Shown piece after piece: positions 16,888 through 26,055 of a DNA stretch of 64,000 nucleotides (positions are counted from its first letter, which is position 1; each line of letters begins with the position of its first letter). The notes under the pieces are model-generated. The model was not told the DNA's origin, did not search any database, and was given only the letters and a program-made list of their open reading frames with translations. The position numbers and the translations under genes are program-made. The stretch comes from PWQG01 sp040882255 (GTDB lineage: Bacteria > Pseudomonadota > Gammaproteobacteria > Pseudomonadales > Pseudohongiellaceae). The stretch spans positions 124,001 to 188,000 of the forward strand of contig JBBEBP010000023.1 of NCBI GenBank assembly GCA_040882255.1. Direction: 5' to 3'.

Positions 16888-16914
16888 TAAAGTCAGGCCT
16901 TCTGCCGCCGATAT
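16888..16914 (+). promoter_or_regulatory. Sigma28 promoter of flaG
   Basis: TAAAGTCA, 11 bases, GCCGATAT, 47 bases before the flaG ATG. It gives flaG its own late-class transcript after the fliC terminator. Confidence 0.85.
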
Positions 16915-16960
16915 TCTTTTTAACAGAAACCAGTCTGTACTCTCACGGCGGAACCGGATC

Positions 16961-17311
16961 ATGACTTCACCCATCACCGACACAATGGCAACCTCCCGCG
17001 CGGCGATGCCTTCACGGCCCAGCCAGACAGAGCGGGTGGATCACGCCCTGGATCAGCTGGACGCCAGGGACGCACAGCAGACGACGGAACCGCAGAAGGA
17101 TGAACTGCTGAAGCCCGTGGAACGCATTAATGAGGCATTGCAGAGCTATGATGTGCAATTCCGCCTGAGCGAACACGATTCCCGTGTCATCACGAGTGTC
17201 ATCGACAGGGAAAGCGGCGACGTCATCCGCCAGATTCCGGCGGAGGCCGTGCTGCGGATCGCGGAGCGCCTGCCGGAATTGCAGGGATTGCTGCTGCAGG
17301 AGAAGACATGA
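16961..17311 (+). CDS. flaG: FlaG family protein
   Basis: 116 residues. The C-terminal half is the FlaG domain: VERINEALQSYDVQFRLSEH, RVITSVIDRESGDVIRQIPA, EAVLRIAERLPELQGLLLQE; the N-terminal 45 residues are variable and polar. FlaG is linked to filament length in polar flagella, but the biochemical role is not well defined. It lies directly after fliC, as in many gammaproteobacteria, and ends 17 bases before the convergent fliE. Confidence 0.9.
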   Translation: MTSPITDTMATSRAAMPSRPSQTERVDHALDQLDARDAQQTTEPQKDELLKPVERINEALQSYDVQFRLSEHDSRVITSVIDRESGDVIRQIPAEAVLRIAERLPELQGLLLQEKT

Positions 17312-17328
17312 ACAGCAGCAGTACCACG

Positions 17329-17658
17329 CTACACCTGCATGCTCATGATGTCCTTGTACGCGGTGACCAGGCGGTTGCGCACCTGCACGCCCATCTCGAA
17401 GGCCACGCCAGCTTTCTGGGAACTGACCATCACCTCGTTGAGAGAGAGGTCGCTGTTACCGGACTCAAAGGCGCGGGTCTGCGCTTTCGAGGTCTGCTGG
17501 AGCTGGTTGATGCGGTCAATCGAGGTATGCAGGGCATCCGCGAAGCCTCCCTCGCCCACGGCGGTGTTCAGGTTCTGCCCCTTGGCCGGGTCACTGCCGG
17601 CCTGGGCCGCCACGCTCTGCATCTGGTGAATGACTGAATCAATGGATGGAACGCTCAT
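17329..17658 (-). CDS. fliE: Flagellar hook-basal body protein FliE
   Basis: 109 residues, the usual size. The C-terminal half is diagnostic: ALHTSIDRINQLQQTSKAQT, SLNEVMVSSQKAGVAFEMGV, QVRNRLVTAYKDIMSMQV. FliE is the first rod component and joins the MS ring to the proximal rod. It is transcribed away from fliF, with a 258-base shared upstream region, the enteric arrangement in which both are class 2 genes. Confidence 0.97.
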   Translation of the reverse strand: MSVPSIDSVIHQMQSVAAQAGSDPAKGQNLNTAVGEGGFADALHTSIDRINQLQQTSKAQTRAFESGNSDLSLNEVMVSSQKAGVAFEMGVQVRNRLVTAYKDIMSMQV

Positions 17659-17916
17659 GATCTCTCCCTGCGGCTCAATGGAAGCGGAGTTGCGATATGG
17701 ACGGGGAGCATAGCAGCGCCCCGCGGGACGCTAAGGGTCTAATTGACGATAAAACATGCGCCTTTTCCCGGCTTGTACCGGGCATCCGCCTGCGATAATG
17801 GCCGTCATTGAGAGCCCCGGCAGGACCAGCCGCACAGGTTGCCGCCGCCGGACACCGGAATGACACGCTAGCGGTAATGCAAAGGGCCGGCACATGCTTT
17901 GCCGGAAAGCCAGGCT
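17659..17916. promoter_or_regulatory. Divergent fliE/fliF control region
   Basis: 258 bases without a gene. A possible sigma70-type element for fliF is TTGTAC (17773-17778) and GATAAT (17794-17799) with a short 15-base spacer, which suits activator-dependent (FlhDC) promoters. A small hairpin, CCCGG and CCGGG around CTTGTA, lies at about 17767-17782. No sigma28 site was found, in keeping with middle-class genes. Confidence 0.4.
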
Positions 17917-19635
17917 ATGAGCAATGGCGCAACTGACAGAACGGATGCCAACGGCGATCGGCAGCCTGCCGGCTTCGCGGCGCTTTCCGCGTCGCTGAGG
18001 GGCAACAGCCTGGTGGCATTGCTGATCGGCGGCGCGGCGGTAATCGCCGTCATCGCCGCCCTTTTCCTGTGGACCAGCACACCGCCCTACCGCGTGCTGT
18101 TCAACAACCTGGACGAAGCCGACGGCGGGCGCATCATCAATGAACTGGACGCCCGTTCGGTGCCCTACCGTTTCGGCGCCGGCGGCCGGGCCATCCTGGT
18201 GCCCTCGGACCAGGTTCACTCACTGCGCCTGCAACTGGCCGAACAGGGACTGCCCCAGGGCGGCAACGTCGGCTTTGAACTGATGGACAACCAGGACTTC
18301 GGTATCAGCCAGTTCGCCGAGCAGGTGAATTACCAGCGCAGCCTGGAAGGCGAACTGTCGCGCTCCATCGAATCCATGAACCCGGTCTCGCTGGCCCGCG
18401 TGCACCTTTCCATGCCCAAGCCCTCGGTCTTCATCCGGGATCAGGAACCGGCCAAGGCGTCCGTGGTGCTCACGCTGCATGGCGGACGCCACCTCGCCGG
18501 AGGGCAGGTGGCCGCCATCACGCACCTGGTTGCCAGCAGCGTACCGGAGCTCAATCCTCAACTGGTCACCGTCGTCAACCACAGCGGTGACCTGCTGTCG
18601 CGCAACGGCGAGGAGCTGCGGATGGACGGCGATCAGCTCAGCCACACCCGCCAGCTGGAAAACCGCTATCAGGCCCAGGTGGAAGACATACTCAGCCCTC
18701 TTTTCGGCGAACGGAATATCCGCGTGCAGGTTGCCGCACAGGTCGATTATGCCGAACGTGAGGAAACCGTGGAGCGTTATGAGCCCAACCAGAATGGCAA
18801 CGCGACCCTGCGCAGCACCCAGCTCAGCGGCACCCTGAATGGCGCGGAGGCACTTGCCCGCGGTGTTCCCGGCGCGCTCAGCAACACGCCGCCGGCCTGG
18901 GCGCCCTCGCCGATTGCAGCAGAGGATGCTGGAGCGGGAGAAGAGGTCGGTAACGCCGGTGATGCAGCGCAGGGCGCGGAGGAGGACAGCCTGCGCTATG
19001 ACAATGTGGTGAACTACGAAGTAGACCGCAACATCATGCATATTCAGCATCAACGGGGAAACATCGAACGCCTCTCAGTGGCTGTCGTGATCAATCATCG
19101 CGAGGGCGTGGACGAAGAGGGCAACCCGACCCGCATCCCCCTGGATGACAACGAGATGGAGCAGGTCCGCGGGCTGGTCACACGGTCCATCGGTCTCGAC
19201 CCGGTGGTGCGCGGCGATCAGCTGGAGGTCGCCAACGCGGCGTTCGCGACACAGTTCACCGAGGAGCCGCCAGCACCGGAGTGGTGGATGCGGCCCTCCG
19301 TGCAGGACATGATCCGCGAACTGGGACGCTACCTGTTGCTGGCCATAGCGGTGCTCTTCCTGTATCGCGCCATCATGCGGCCCCTGCTCAAACGCCATCT
19401 GGCCGTGCCAACGCCGGCCCCGGCGGCTGCGGCCCCGAGTGATCCGGAACCCCCTGCTCCCGACAGGGCACACACGAATGAAGAGGCAGCACCGCCCGCG
19501 CAGAAGCGCCGGCGCGCACAGCCAGGTCTTGATTATCAGCAGGACCTGAGGGATGCGCGCGAGCTGGCCGAGGACGATCCCCGGCTTGTAGCGATGGTAA
19601 TACGCAGCTGGATGAACAGACATGGCAACCAATAA
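17917..19635 (+). CDS. fliF: Flagellar MS-ring protein FliF
   Basis: 572 residues. First membrane segment at about 32-52 (LVALLIGGAAVIAVIAALFL), periplasmic ring-building motifs (YRVLFNNLDEADGGRIINEL, FGISQFAEQVNYQRSLEGEL, ARVHLSMPKPSVF) and a second membrane segment at about 465-485 (YLLLAIAVLFLYRAI), followed by the C-terminal tail that binds FliG. ATG 17917 is chosen because GGAAAG lies seven bases upstream; an in-frame TTG at 17899 would add six residues. It heads the fliFGHIJK operon and overlaps fliG by 14 bases. Confidence 0.97.
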   Translation: MSNGATDRTDANGDRQPAGFAALSASLRGNSLVALLIGGAAVIAVIAALFLWTSTPPYRVLFNNLDEADGGRIINELDARSVPYRFGAGGRAILVPSDQVHSLRLQLAEQGLPQGGNVGFELMDNQDFGISQFAEQVNYQRSLEGELSRSIESMNPVSLARVHLSMPKPSVFIRDQEPAKASVVLTLHGGRHLAGGQVAAITHLVASSVPELNPQLVTVVNHSGDLLSRNGEELRMDGDQLSHTRQLENRYQAQVEDILSPLFGERNIRVQVAAQVDYAEREETVERYEPNQNGNATLRSTQLSGTLNGAEALARGVPGALSNTPPAWAPSPIAAEDAGAGEEVGNAGDAAQGAEEDSLRYDNVVNYEVDRNIMHIQHQRGNIERLSVAVVINHREGVDEEGNPTRIPLDDNEMEQVRGLVTRSIGLDPVVRGDQLEVANAAFATQFTEEPPAPEWWMRPSVQDMIRELGRYLLLAIAVLFLYRAIMRPLLKRHLAVPTPAPAAAAPSDPEPPAPDRAHTNEEAAPPAQKRRRAQPGLDYQQDLRDARELAEDDPRLVAMVIRSWMNRHGNQ

Positions 19636-20635
19636 CCCCAACAACTCCGCAGACGGTCTGCATAAGGCAGGCGTACTGTTGATGGCGCTGGAAGAGGACA
19701 ATACTGCGGAAGTATTCCAGCATCTGTCACCGCGTGAAATCCAGGAAATCAGCCAGCACATGGCGGGCATGGATCACGTCTCGCACGAAGAGATGCAGGA
19801 CGTGCTCAATGATTTTCACGAGGAATCCGAGCAATTCTCGGTCCTCAGCCTTGACTCCAATGAATACCTGCGCAAGGTGCTCACCAAGGTGATGGGCGCC
19901 GAGCGGGCAGCGAGCCTGCTGGAAGACATCATGGAAACCTCTTCCAATTCTTCCGGCATCGACACGCTGAACATGATTGACGCCTCCAGCGTGGCCGAGA
20001 TGATCCGCGACGAGCACCCGCAGATCATTGCCACCATTCTGGTTCACCTGGAACGCAATCAGGCGGCCGCGATCCTGGAGCTCTTCGACGACAAGCTGCG
20101 CAATGACGTCATGTTGCGTGTTGCCACATTCAGCGGTGTGCAGCCGGCGGCCCTGCAGGAACTTACCGAGGTGCTGGGCAGCATGCTGGATGGTCAGAAC
20201 CTCAAGCGCAGCAAGATGGGGGGCGTCCGAACGGCGGCGGAGATCCTGAACCTGATGAACAGCAGCCTGGAAGATGTCGTCATTGATACGGTCCGGGGCT
20301 ACAGCGAGGACCTGGCCCAGAACATACTGGACGAGATGTTCCTGTTCGAGAACCTGCTCGAGGTCGACAATCGTTCCATCAAGCTGATACTCAAGGAAGT
20401 CGACTCCAACTCGCTCGCCGTGGCCCTCAAGGGGGAGTCCAACGAGCTGCGCGACAAGTTCACAAACAACATGTCGCAGCGCGCCGCCAGCCTTCTGCTG
20501 GAAGACATGGAAGCCCGCGGACGGATACGGGTTTCCGAAGTGGAAGCCGAGCAGAAGAACATCCTGCAGGTAGTCAGGCGGCTGACCGACAGCGGCGATA
20601 TCGTACTGCTTTCCGGAGATGACGATTATGTCTGA
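19622..20635 (+). CDS. fliG: Flagellar motor switch protein FliG
   Basis: 337 residues, usual size. N-terminal domain binding FliF (AGVLLMALEEDNTAEVFQHL), middle domain with EHPQIIATILVHLERNQAA, and C-terminal torque domain with MFLFENLLEVDNRSIKLILK and the charged helix NELRDKFTNNMSQRAASLLL; the charged residues that meet MotA are present. FliG sits on the MS ring and takes part in torque generation and switching. Overlaps fliF by 14 and fliH by eight bases. Confidence 0.98.
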   Translation: MATNNPNNSADGLHKAGVLLMALEEDNTAEVFQHLSPREIQEISQHMAGMDHVSHEEMQDVLNDFHEESEQFSVLSLDSNEYLRKVLTKVMGAERAASLLEDIMETSSNSSGIDTLNMIDASSVAEMIRDEHPQIIATILVHLERNQAAAILELFDDKLRNDVMLRVATFSGVQPAALQELTEVLGSMLDGQNLKRSKMGGVRTAAEILNLMNSSLEDVVIDTVRGYSEDLAQNILDEMFLFENLLEVDNRSIKLILKEVDSNSLAVALKGESNELRDKFTNNMSQRAASLLLEDMEARGRIRVSEVEAEQKNILQVVRRLTDSGDIVLLSGDDDYV

Positions 20636-21395
20636 GCCCCGCACTGGCAGGCTGAAAATGGAACGGACCGGTTCCTGGCACCGCTGGCAGATGGCCGAGC
20701 TGCCCGAGCCCAGGACGCCCCGCGAAGAACCGGTAGCGGCTCCCGAGCGCCCCCGGGAGGAGACGCTGGCGGAACAGCGCAGCCGGGTACGCCGGGAAGC
20801 GTATCAGGCTGGCTACGAGGCCGGTCAATGTGACGGCGCCTACCTCGGCTGGCATTCGGGCCATGAAGAAGGTTTTGCACACGGGCAGCAGCAGGGACAG
20901 GAGCTGGCGCAGCAGCAGATGCAGGAGCAGATAAAACAGACACTGGCCCCGCTGGCCGCTCTGGCCGAAAAGACCTCGGAGGCGGTACAGCATCTTGATG
21001 ATGAATTGGCGGCCGACCTGGTGGACGTGGCCCTGGTCGTGGGGGGCCGGCTTGCCGGTGACGCCCTCGATGCCCGGCCCGAGCAGGTGCTGGAGATTAT
21101 CCGCGAGCTGCTGCACCGGGAGATCTCCCCCAACGTCAGACCGCGCCTATGGCTGCACCCCCGCGACCTGGAACTGGTGGAGCAGCACCTGGGCAACGAG
21201 CTGGAGGCAGCCGGGTGGCAGCTGCAGCCGGATGACCAGCTCAGCCGCGGGGGCTGCCGGCTCAGCACCCGGGAAGGCGAAATCGATGCCACCCGGGAGG
21301 AGCGCTGGGAGGCCATCACCCGCCAGGTGAAAAAACGCGCCCGGAGCCGCAACCGCCGCAGCGGTGCTTCTTCGCAGCAGGGAAAAGACAAATGA
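20628..21395 (+). CDS. fliH: Flagellar export ATPase regulator FliH
   Basis: 255 residues. The N-terminus is charged and Pro-rich, followed by a glycine-spaced helix (AYQAGYEAGQCDGAYLGWHS, HEEGFAHGQQQGQELAQQQM) of the FliH GxxxG type, and the C-terminal domain (DDELAADLVDVALVVGGRLA, EISPNVRPRLWLHPRDLELV, RGGCRLSTREGEIDAT). FliH binds FliI and holds it near the export gate. ATG 20628 (GGAG nine bases upstream, overlap of eight bases with fliG) is preferred to ATG 20619. The C-terminal tail is unusually basic (KKRARSRNRRSG). Confidence 0.93.
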   Translation: MSEPRTGRLKMERTGSWHRWQMAELPEPRTPREEPVAAPERPREETLAEQRSRVRREAYQAGYEAGQCDGAYLGWHSGHEEGFAHGQQQGQELAQQQMQEQIKQTLAPLAALAEKTSEAVQHLDDELAADLVDVALVVGGRLAGDALDARPEQVLEIIRELLHREISPNVRPRLWLHPRDLELVEQHLGNELEAAGWQLQPDDQLSRGGCRLSTREGEIDATREERWEAITRQVKKRARSRNRRSGASSQQGKDK

Positions 21396-22777
21396 TCGGG
21401 ACAACGCCACAGAACCCTCATCTCGCCCATTGGCGGCATACGCTGGCCAGCGTCCATGATCGCATGCAGCGCGCACCGCGATACCGGGTCAGCGGCCGCA
21501 TTGTCCGTGCCACTGGCCTGGTGCTGGAGGCGACCGGTCTCAAGGCCCCCATTGGCAGCGCCTGCCTGATCGAGCTGGCCGTGCATGGCCGACAGGATTT
21601 CGCCGAAGCCGAAGTGGTCGGTTTTTCGGGCGAACGGCTTTTTCTGATGCCGCTTGACGCGCTGAGCGGTCTGGTACCCGGCGCCCGGGTTGTCAGCCTG
21701 GGCGAGGACGGCGATACCAGCGCCCGGCGCTTCCCCATGGGCGAGCAGCTACTGGGCCGGGTGGTGGATGGCAATGCCCGCCCCCTGGACCAGCTGGGTT
21801 CCCTGGATGACGGACCACACGCTTCACTGACCGTCCCACTCCTGAATCCCTTGTCCCGGGCCCCCATTGATCAACGTATCGATGTAGGCATCCGCTCCAT
21901 CAACAGCCTGCTCAGCGTCGGCCGGGGACAACGCATGGGCGTCTTCGCCGGCTCCGGCGTGGGCAAATCCGTGCTACTGGGAATGATGGCCCGCTATACC
22001 GCGGCGGATGTCATCATTGTCGGTCTGATTGGCGAAAGGGGCCGCGAGGTCCAGGACTTCATCACCAACATCCTCGGCGAGAAAGGCCTGGAACGTTCGG
22101 TCGTGGTGGCGGCGCCGGCGGACACTTCTCCGCTCCAGCGGCTGCAGGGCGCTGCCTATGCAACGCGCCTGGCCGAATATTTCCGCGACGCCGGAAAGAA
22201 TGTCCTGCTGATCATGGATTCCCTGACGCGTTTCGCCATGGCACAAAGGGAAATAGCCCTGGCCATCGGCGAACCGCCCGCCACCAGGGGGTATCCGCCT
22301 TCGGTTTTCGCCCGGCTTCCGGCGCTGGTGGAGAGGGCCGGCAACGGCGCCCGCGGCAGCGGCTCCATTACGGCCTTCTATACAGTACTGACGGACGGCG
22401 ATGATCCCCAGGATCCGATCTCGGACGCCGCACGCGCGATACTCGACGGGCACGTCGTCCTGTCCCGTTCGCTGGCGGAAGCCGGCCATTACCCTGCCAT
22501 CGATATCGAGGCTTCCATCAGCCGCGTGATGAACGAAATCGGCAAGCCGTCACAGATTCAGCAGGCACAGCGCTTCAAGCAGCTGTTTTCCCGTTACCAT
22601 CGCAATCGCGACCTGATCAGCGTGGGTGCCTACAGTCCGGGCAATGACCCGGAACTGGACGAGGCGGTGAAGCTCCAGCCGAAGCTTGCCGCATTCCTGC
22701 AACAGAAAATTTCCGAACGTGCCAGCATCCTGGCTTCGGACCGCGCATTGAAGAACCTGATGGGGGACACCGCATGA
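21392..22777 (+). CDS. fliI: Flagellar export ATPase FliI
   Basis: 461 residues. Walker A is AGSGVGKS at residues 186-193, then GLIGERGREVQDFI and the Walker B strand NVLLIMDSLTRFAMAQREIA; the ATPase beta/alpha F1-like signature is complete. FliI hydrolyses ATP to help unfold and deliver export substrates with FliH and FliJ. It overlaps fliH by four bases and fliJ by four bases, so the three are translationally coupled. Confidence 0.98.
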   Translation: MIGTTPQNPHLAHWRHTLASVHDRMQRAPRYRVSGRIVRATGLVLEATGLKAPIGSACLIELAVHGRQDFAEAEVVGFSGERLFLMPLDALSGLVPGARVVSLGEDGDTSARRFPMGEQLLGRVVDGNARPLDQLGSLDDGPHASLTVPLLNPLSRAPIDQRIDVGIRSINSLLSVGRGQRMGVFAGSGVGKSVLLGMMARYTAADVIIVGLIGERGREVQDFITNILGEKGLERSVVVAAPADTSPLQRLQGAAYATRLAEYFRDAGKNVLLIMDSLTRFAMAQREIALAIGEPPATRGYPPSVFARLPALVERAGNGARGSGSITAFYTVLTDGDDPQDPISDAARAILDGHVVLSRSLAEAGHYPAIDIEASISRVMNEIGKPSQIQQAQRFKQLFSRYHRNRDLISVGAYSPGNDPELDEAVKLQPKLAAFLQQKISERASILASDRALKNLMGDTA

Positions 22778-23253
22778 AGCGAACGCCGCTGGACACACTC
22801 ATCGAGCTGGCCCGTGAGACGCGCAACCGGGCGGGACAGCTGCTTGCCGGTGAACAGCACAACCAGCAGCAGCTCGCGGAACAACTGACGCTGCTACGCC
22901 GCTATCGCGGGGAATACGCCGGCCGGCTGCAGGAGACCATGGAGCAGGGAATCGACCTGGCATCCCTGCAGGACTATCAGCGTTTTCTGCAGTCGCTGGA
23001 TACCGCCATCGCCCGCGCACAGGATCGGGTACTGACACAGGAAGGTAAAGTCATGCAATGCCGTGAGCGGTGGCAGAAGGCTCAATATCGGCTGTGCTCT
23101 TTCGACACGCTGGCCGTCAGGGGGCAGGACCGCGAACGACAACACGCACAACGTAAAGAGCGGCGCGAACACGATGAAATCAGCAACAATCTGTACCGGC
23201 GCGAACGCCAGAACCTCTATTCCCGGGACTCAGGTCCCCAGGAGGCACTATGA
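22774..23253 (+). CDS. fliJ: Flagellar export protein FliJ
   Basis: 159 residues, almost entirely helical and rich in Gln, Arg and Glu, as expected for the FliJ coiled coil (TLIELARETRNRAGQLLAGE, QLTLLRRYRGEYAGRLQETM, YQRFLQSLDTAIARAQDRVL). FliJ sits in the centre of the FliI ring and contacts FlhA. Position between fliI and fliK supports the call. Confidence 0.92.
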   Translation: MKRTPLDTLIELARETRNRAGQLLAGEQHNQQQLAEQLTLLRRYRGEYAGRLQETMEQGIDLASLQDYQRFLQSLDTAIARAQDRVLTQEGKVMQCRERWQKAQYRLCSFDTLAVRGQDRERQHAQRKERREHDEISNNLYRRERQNLYSRDSGPQEAL

Positions 23254-24449
23254 AAATGAGCATCCAATGGAGCGGCATCGCCGGCGCTGACGCGCCCGGG
23301 GCCGCCAAGCGTCCCGCAACGGCCAGTGACAAGACCGGCGCCGGGCATTTTGAGAAAGAGCTGACCGAAGTGGCTGCCCGCATCAGGGACGTTGTCGATT
23401 CCGGAACAAACGGGAAAGCTCTGATGGAGCGGACTGCTGCGCTGCAGAAGCAATTGCTACGGGCCGCTGCGGACGCTGGCACGCAGGCGGAGCCATTATC
23501 GCTCGAAACCGCCCTGCCGGAAGGCATCGAAGCCGCTCTGGCCGGTCTGGATCTGCGATTGCCCGCTATGGACCAACCGCTACCGCAGCAACCGGGCCAG
23601 GCCGTTGCCGCGACGTGGCAGACGCTGCATTCCGGCGCGGCGGGCCGTTCGGAGAATGCCGCGCCCCCGCTTCAGCCACTGCACCGGGACAATGCGCTTG
23701 AAGCGCTCATGCAACGCAGTGGCAATGCCGACGGACGGAATGTGACCACAGACCTTGAGTGGCAGCGCCCTGTCGAACAGGCGTCTGCTGCAGGCCGTGT
23801 CGATCATGCTGCGGTAACCCGGCAATCCCCTGACCTGGCGGCGATAGAGCGCAGTCTGATTCCGGCGGAACACAGAAGCGAATCGCAGAATCCACTTCCC
23901 CGTTTCGTAGCGGGCAGCGGCGGCATTGAACAGTCCAGTGCCGGCATGTTGACGACGGTACAGAACCCGGCCGGCGCCGCAACCGCTGCCTCCGCTTCTC
24001 CAGGAGCGGGCATGAGCCTGTCTGCTCCCCTGAACAGCCAGGACTGGCAACAGGAACTGGGTCAGAGAATGGCAAGTCTCGCCATGCGCGGCGGGCAGAA
24101 CGTTTCCCTGCAGCTGAATCCGCCCGAGCTCGGTCCACTGCTGGTGGACCTGAAGCTGACGGACCAGCATGCACAACTGCAGTTCCTGTCGGCACAGCCC
24201 CAGGTACGCGGCGCTGTCGAACAGGCCATTCCGCTATTGCGCGAAGCGCTTGCGGAACATGGCATTACCCTGGGACAGACCTCGGTGGGAGACCAGCGGG
24301 GTGACAAGGAGAATCCATCCATGGATCAGGACCAGGGGGGCGGTAGCCCGCATACGGCAGACGACAATGGTGAACCAACAAGTGAAGAACCTGGTATCGA
24401 ACTGCTGGAACCGCTCGAAGCAAATGGTCGGGTGAACCTTTATATATGA
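23250..24449 (+). CDS. fliK: Flagellar hook-length control protein FliK
   Basis: 399 residues. The long N-terminal ruler part is low-complexity (Ala, Gln, Pro), the C-terminal domain (about 265-350) carries the family core GGQNVSLQLNPPELGPLLVD, LKLTDQHAQLQFLSAQPQVR, AIPLLREALAEHGITLGQTS. FliK measures hook length and switches FlhB to filament export. GGAGG lies just before the ATG at 23250. The acidic last 45 residues are typical. The gene ends in a long inverted repeat (24448-24485). It is the canonical copy; a paralogue is at 10275. Confidence 0.95.
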   Translation: MKMSIQWSGIAGADAPGAAKRPATASDKTGAGHFEKELTEVAARIRDVVDSGTNGKALMERTAALQKQLLRAAADAGTQAEPLSLETALPEGIEAALAGLDLRLPAMDQPLPQQPGQAVAATWQTLHSGAAGRSENAAPPLQPLHRDNALEALMQRSGNADGRNVTTDLEWQRPVEQASAAGRVDHAAVTRQSPDLAAIERSLIPAEHRSESQNPLPRFVAGSGGIEQSSAGMLTTVQNPAGAATAASASPGAGMSLSAPLNSQDWQQELGQRMASLAMRGGQNVSLQLNPPELGPLLVDLKLTDQHAQLQFLSAQPQVRGAVEQAIPLLREALAEHGITLGQTSVGDQRGDKENPSMDQDQGGGSPHTADDNGEPTSEEPGIELLEPLEANGRVNLYI

Positions 24450-24485
24450 TCAGCAGACCGCATCGTCATGCGGTCGATACTGATC
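24448..24485. other. Extended hairpin between fliK and fliL
   Basis: Inner stem GACCGCAT-CGTC-ATGCGGTC (8 bp, 4-base loop) inside an outer GATCAG/CTGATC pair. It overlaps the fliK stop codon and has no T-run, so it may be an mRNA processing or attenuation element between the fliF-K and fliL-R halves rather than a full terminator. Confidence 0.5.
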
Positions 24486-24514
24486 CGGACAGAATACATT
24501 GACAGGATGTAAAA

Positions 24515-24997
24515 ATGGCAAATTTTCCCAGTGCTTCCCGTACATTGATCTGGCTTGTCGCCCTGCTGATTGTCGTTCTCAGCCTGCTGAGCGTGGCCAA
24601 CCTCTACCTCCTGCTGGACAGCCGGGACGCCGAAGAGACGGCGGATGAGGCAGCGGAGGAAACCGAGGTACAACGCCAGAACCCGATTTTCGTCAACGTC
24701 GGCCCGATGACCGTCAACCTGGGCGCCGACGAGTACGGACAACGCCTTCTCTATGCCGGCCTGTCACTGCGTGTTGCCGACGAGGAAACGCAGGAGCAGC
24801 TGACAACACATATGCCGGAGATCCACAGCCGCCTGCTGATCCTGCTGTCCAGTCACAGCGCCAGTGAACTGACCGCCCCCGACGGCAAGGAAGAACTGGC
24901 CAGCGACATCCTGGCACTGTTTGACGAACCCCTGGCGCCCACCTGGCCGCCACCGTCCGTCGAGGCAGTATTCTTCACCGATTTCATCGTCCAATAA
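24515..24997 (+). CDS. fliL: Flagellar basal body-associated protein FliL
   Basis: 160 residues. A single membrane segment at about 10-33 (LIWLVALLIVVLSLLSVANL) is followed by a periplasmic domain with VNVGPMTVNLGADEYGQRLL and LYAGLSLRVADEETQEQLTT, and the conserved HMPEIHSRLLILLSSHSASE. It ends with the FYTDFIVQ-type strand (VFFTDFIVQ). FliL stabilises stators at the basal body. It heads fliLMNOPQR. Confidence 0.95.
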   Translation: MANFPSASRTLIWLVALLIVVLSLLSVANLYLLLDSRDAEETADEAAEETEVQRQNPIFVNVGPMTVNLGADEYGQRLLYAGLSLRVADEETQEQLTTHMPEIHSRLLILLSSHSASELTAPDGKEELASDILALFDEPLAPTWPPPSVEAVFFTDFIVQ

Positions 24998-25008
24998 AAG
25001 ACACAGCC

Positions 25009-26055
25009 ATGACTGAAGACCAGCCGCTCAAGCAAGAAGAAATCGACGCCCTGCTGCAACGAGCCGACGGCGAGGAAGAGCCCGGGACCACAGAGTCGGG
25101 CCGTCATATCCGGCCGTTCGATCCATCCAGCCAGCACCGGGTGATCCGTGAGCGGCTGCATTCGCTGGATATCATCAACGAACGCTTCGCCCGTTTCTTC
25201 CGCATCAATCTGTTCAACCTGATGCGCCGCAACGCGGATATCTCGGTCAGTTCCGTGGACTACCAGAGCTACAGTCTGTTCTCGCGCAATGTTCCCGCGC
25301 CGGCAAACCTCAACCTCATTGCCATGGAGCCTTTGCGCGGGACAGCGCTCATCATGTTCCCTCCCAGTATGGTCTTTATTGTGGTGGACAATCTGTTCGG
25401 GGGGGATGGCCGGTTTCTGAGCAAATCGGAACTCCGTGAGTTCACCAAGACCGAACAGCGCATCATTTCCCGCATGCTGAATCTGGCGATCGAGGCGTAT
25501 GAGGAGTCCTGGCAATCGATCTACTCCCTGGATATCAGCTATCTGAGATCGGAAACCCAGGCCAAATTCGCCAACATCACGAACTCACCCAATGAAATCG
25601 TGATCACGACCACCTTCCACGTGGAAGTGGGGACCACCAACAGCGAATTCCAGATCTGCATCCCCTATTCCATGGTCGAGCCCCTGAAAGAATTGCTGGC
25701 CAACCCGATGACGGACCGGGAAGGCAAACGCAAGAAGAACTGGTCCGAGCGGATGGCGAACGAGTTGAGGCACAGTGACGTGGAACTGGTGGCCGATTTC
25801 GCCAATATCGATTGCTGTATCGGCGACATCCTGTCTCTGGAGAAAGGGGACGTGCTTCCCGTGGAACTGCCCGAGACAGTGACTGGCTCGGTGGACGGTG
25901 TTCCCGTTCTCAAATGCCGCTACGGCAGCCACAATGCCCACCGGGCTTTGCGGGTGAACCAGGTTTTTGACCATACCATGAACTACTTCACCGGCACCAC
26001 GCCCGTTAAATCCCAGCGATCCGCAACCGAGGAATCAAAAAATGACGAAAGCTGA
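25009..26055 (+). CDS. fliM: Flagellar motor switch protein FliM
   Basis: 348 residues. The N-terminal CheY-binding peptide is visible (LKQEEIDALLQRADGEEE at about 6-23), then the middle CheC-like domain (FARFFRINLFNLMRRNADIS, SYSLFSRNVPAPANLNLI) and the C-terminal SpoA domain (DVELVADFANIDCCIGDILS). FliM binds phosphorylated CheY and transmits it to FliG. The presence of the CheY-binding motif implies a chemotaxis system elsewhere, since no che genes are in the window. Overlaps fliN by 14 bases. Confidence 0.97.
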   Translation: MTEDQPLKQEEIDALLQRADGEEEPGTTESGRHIRPFDPSSQHRVIRERLHSLDIINERFARFFRINLFNLMRRNADISVSSVDYQSYSLFSRNVPAPANLNLIAMEPLRGTALIMFPPSMVFIVVDNLFGGDGRFLSKSELREFTKTEQRIISRMLNLAIEAYEESWQSIYSLDISYLRSETQAKFANITNSPNEIVITTTFHVEVGTTNSEFQICIPYSMVEPLKELLANPMTDREGKRKKNWSERMANELRHSDVELVADFANIDCCIGDILSLEKGDVLPVELPETVTGSVDGVPVLKCRYGSHNAHRALRVNQVFDHTMNYFTGTTPVKSQRSATEESKNDES

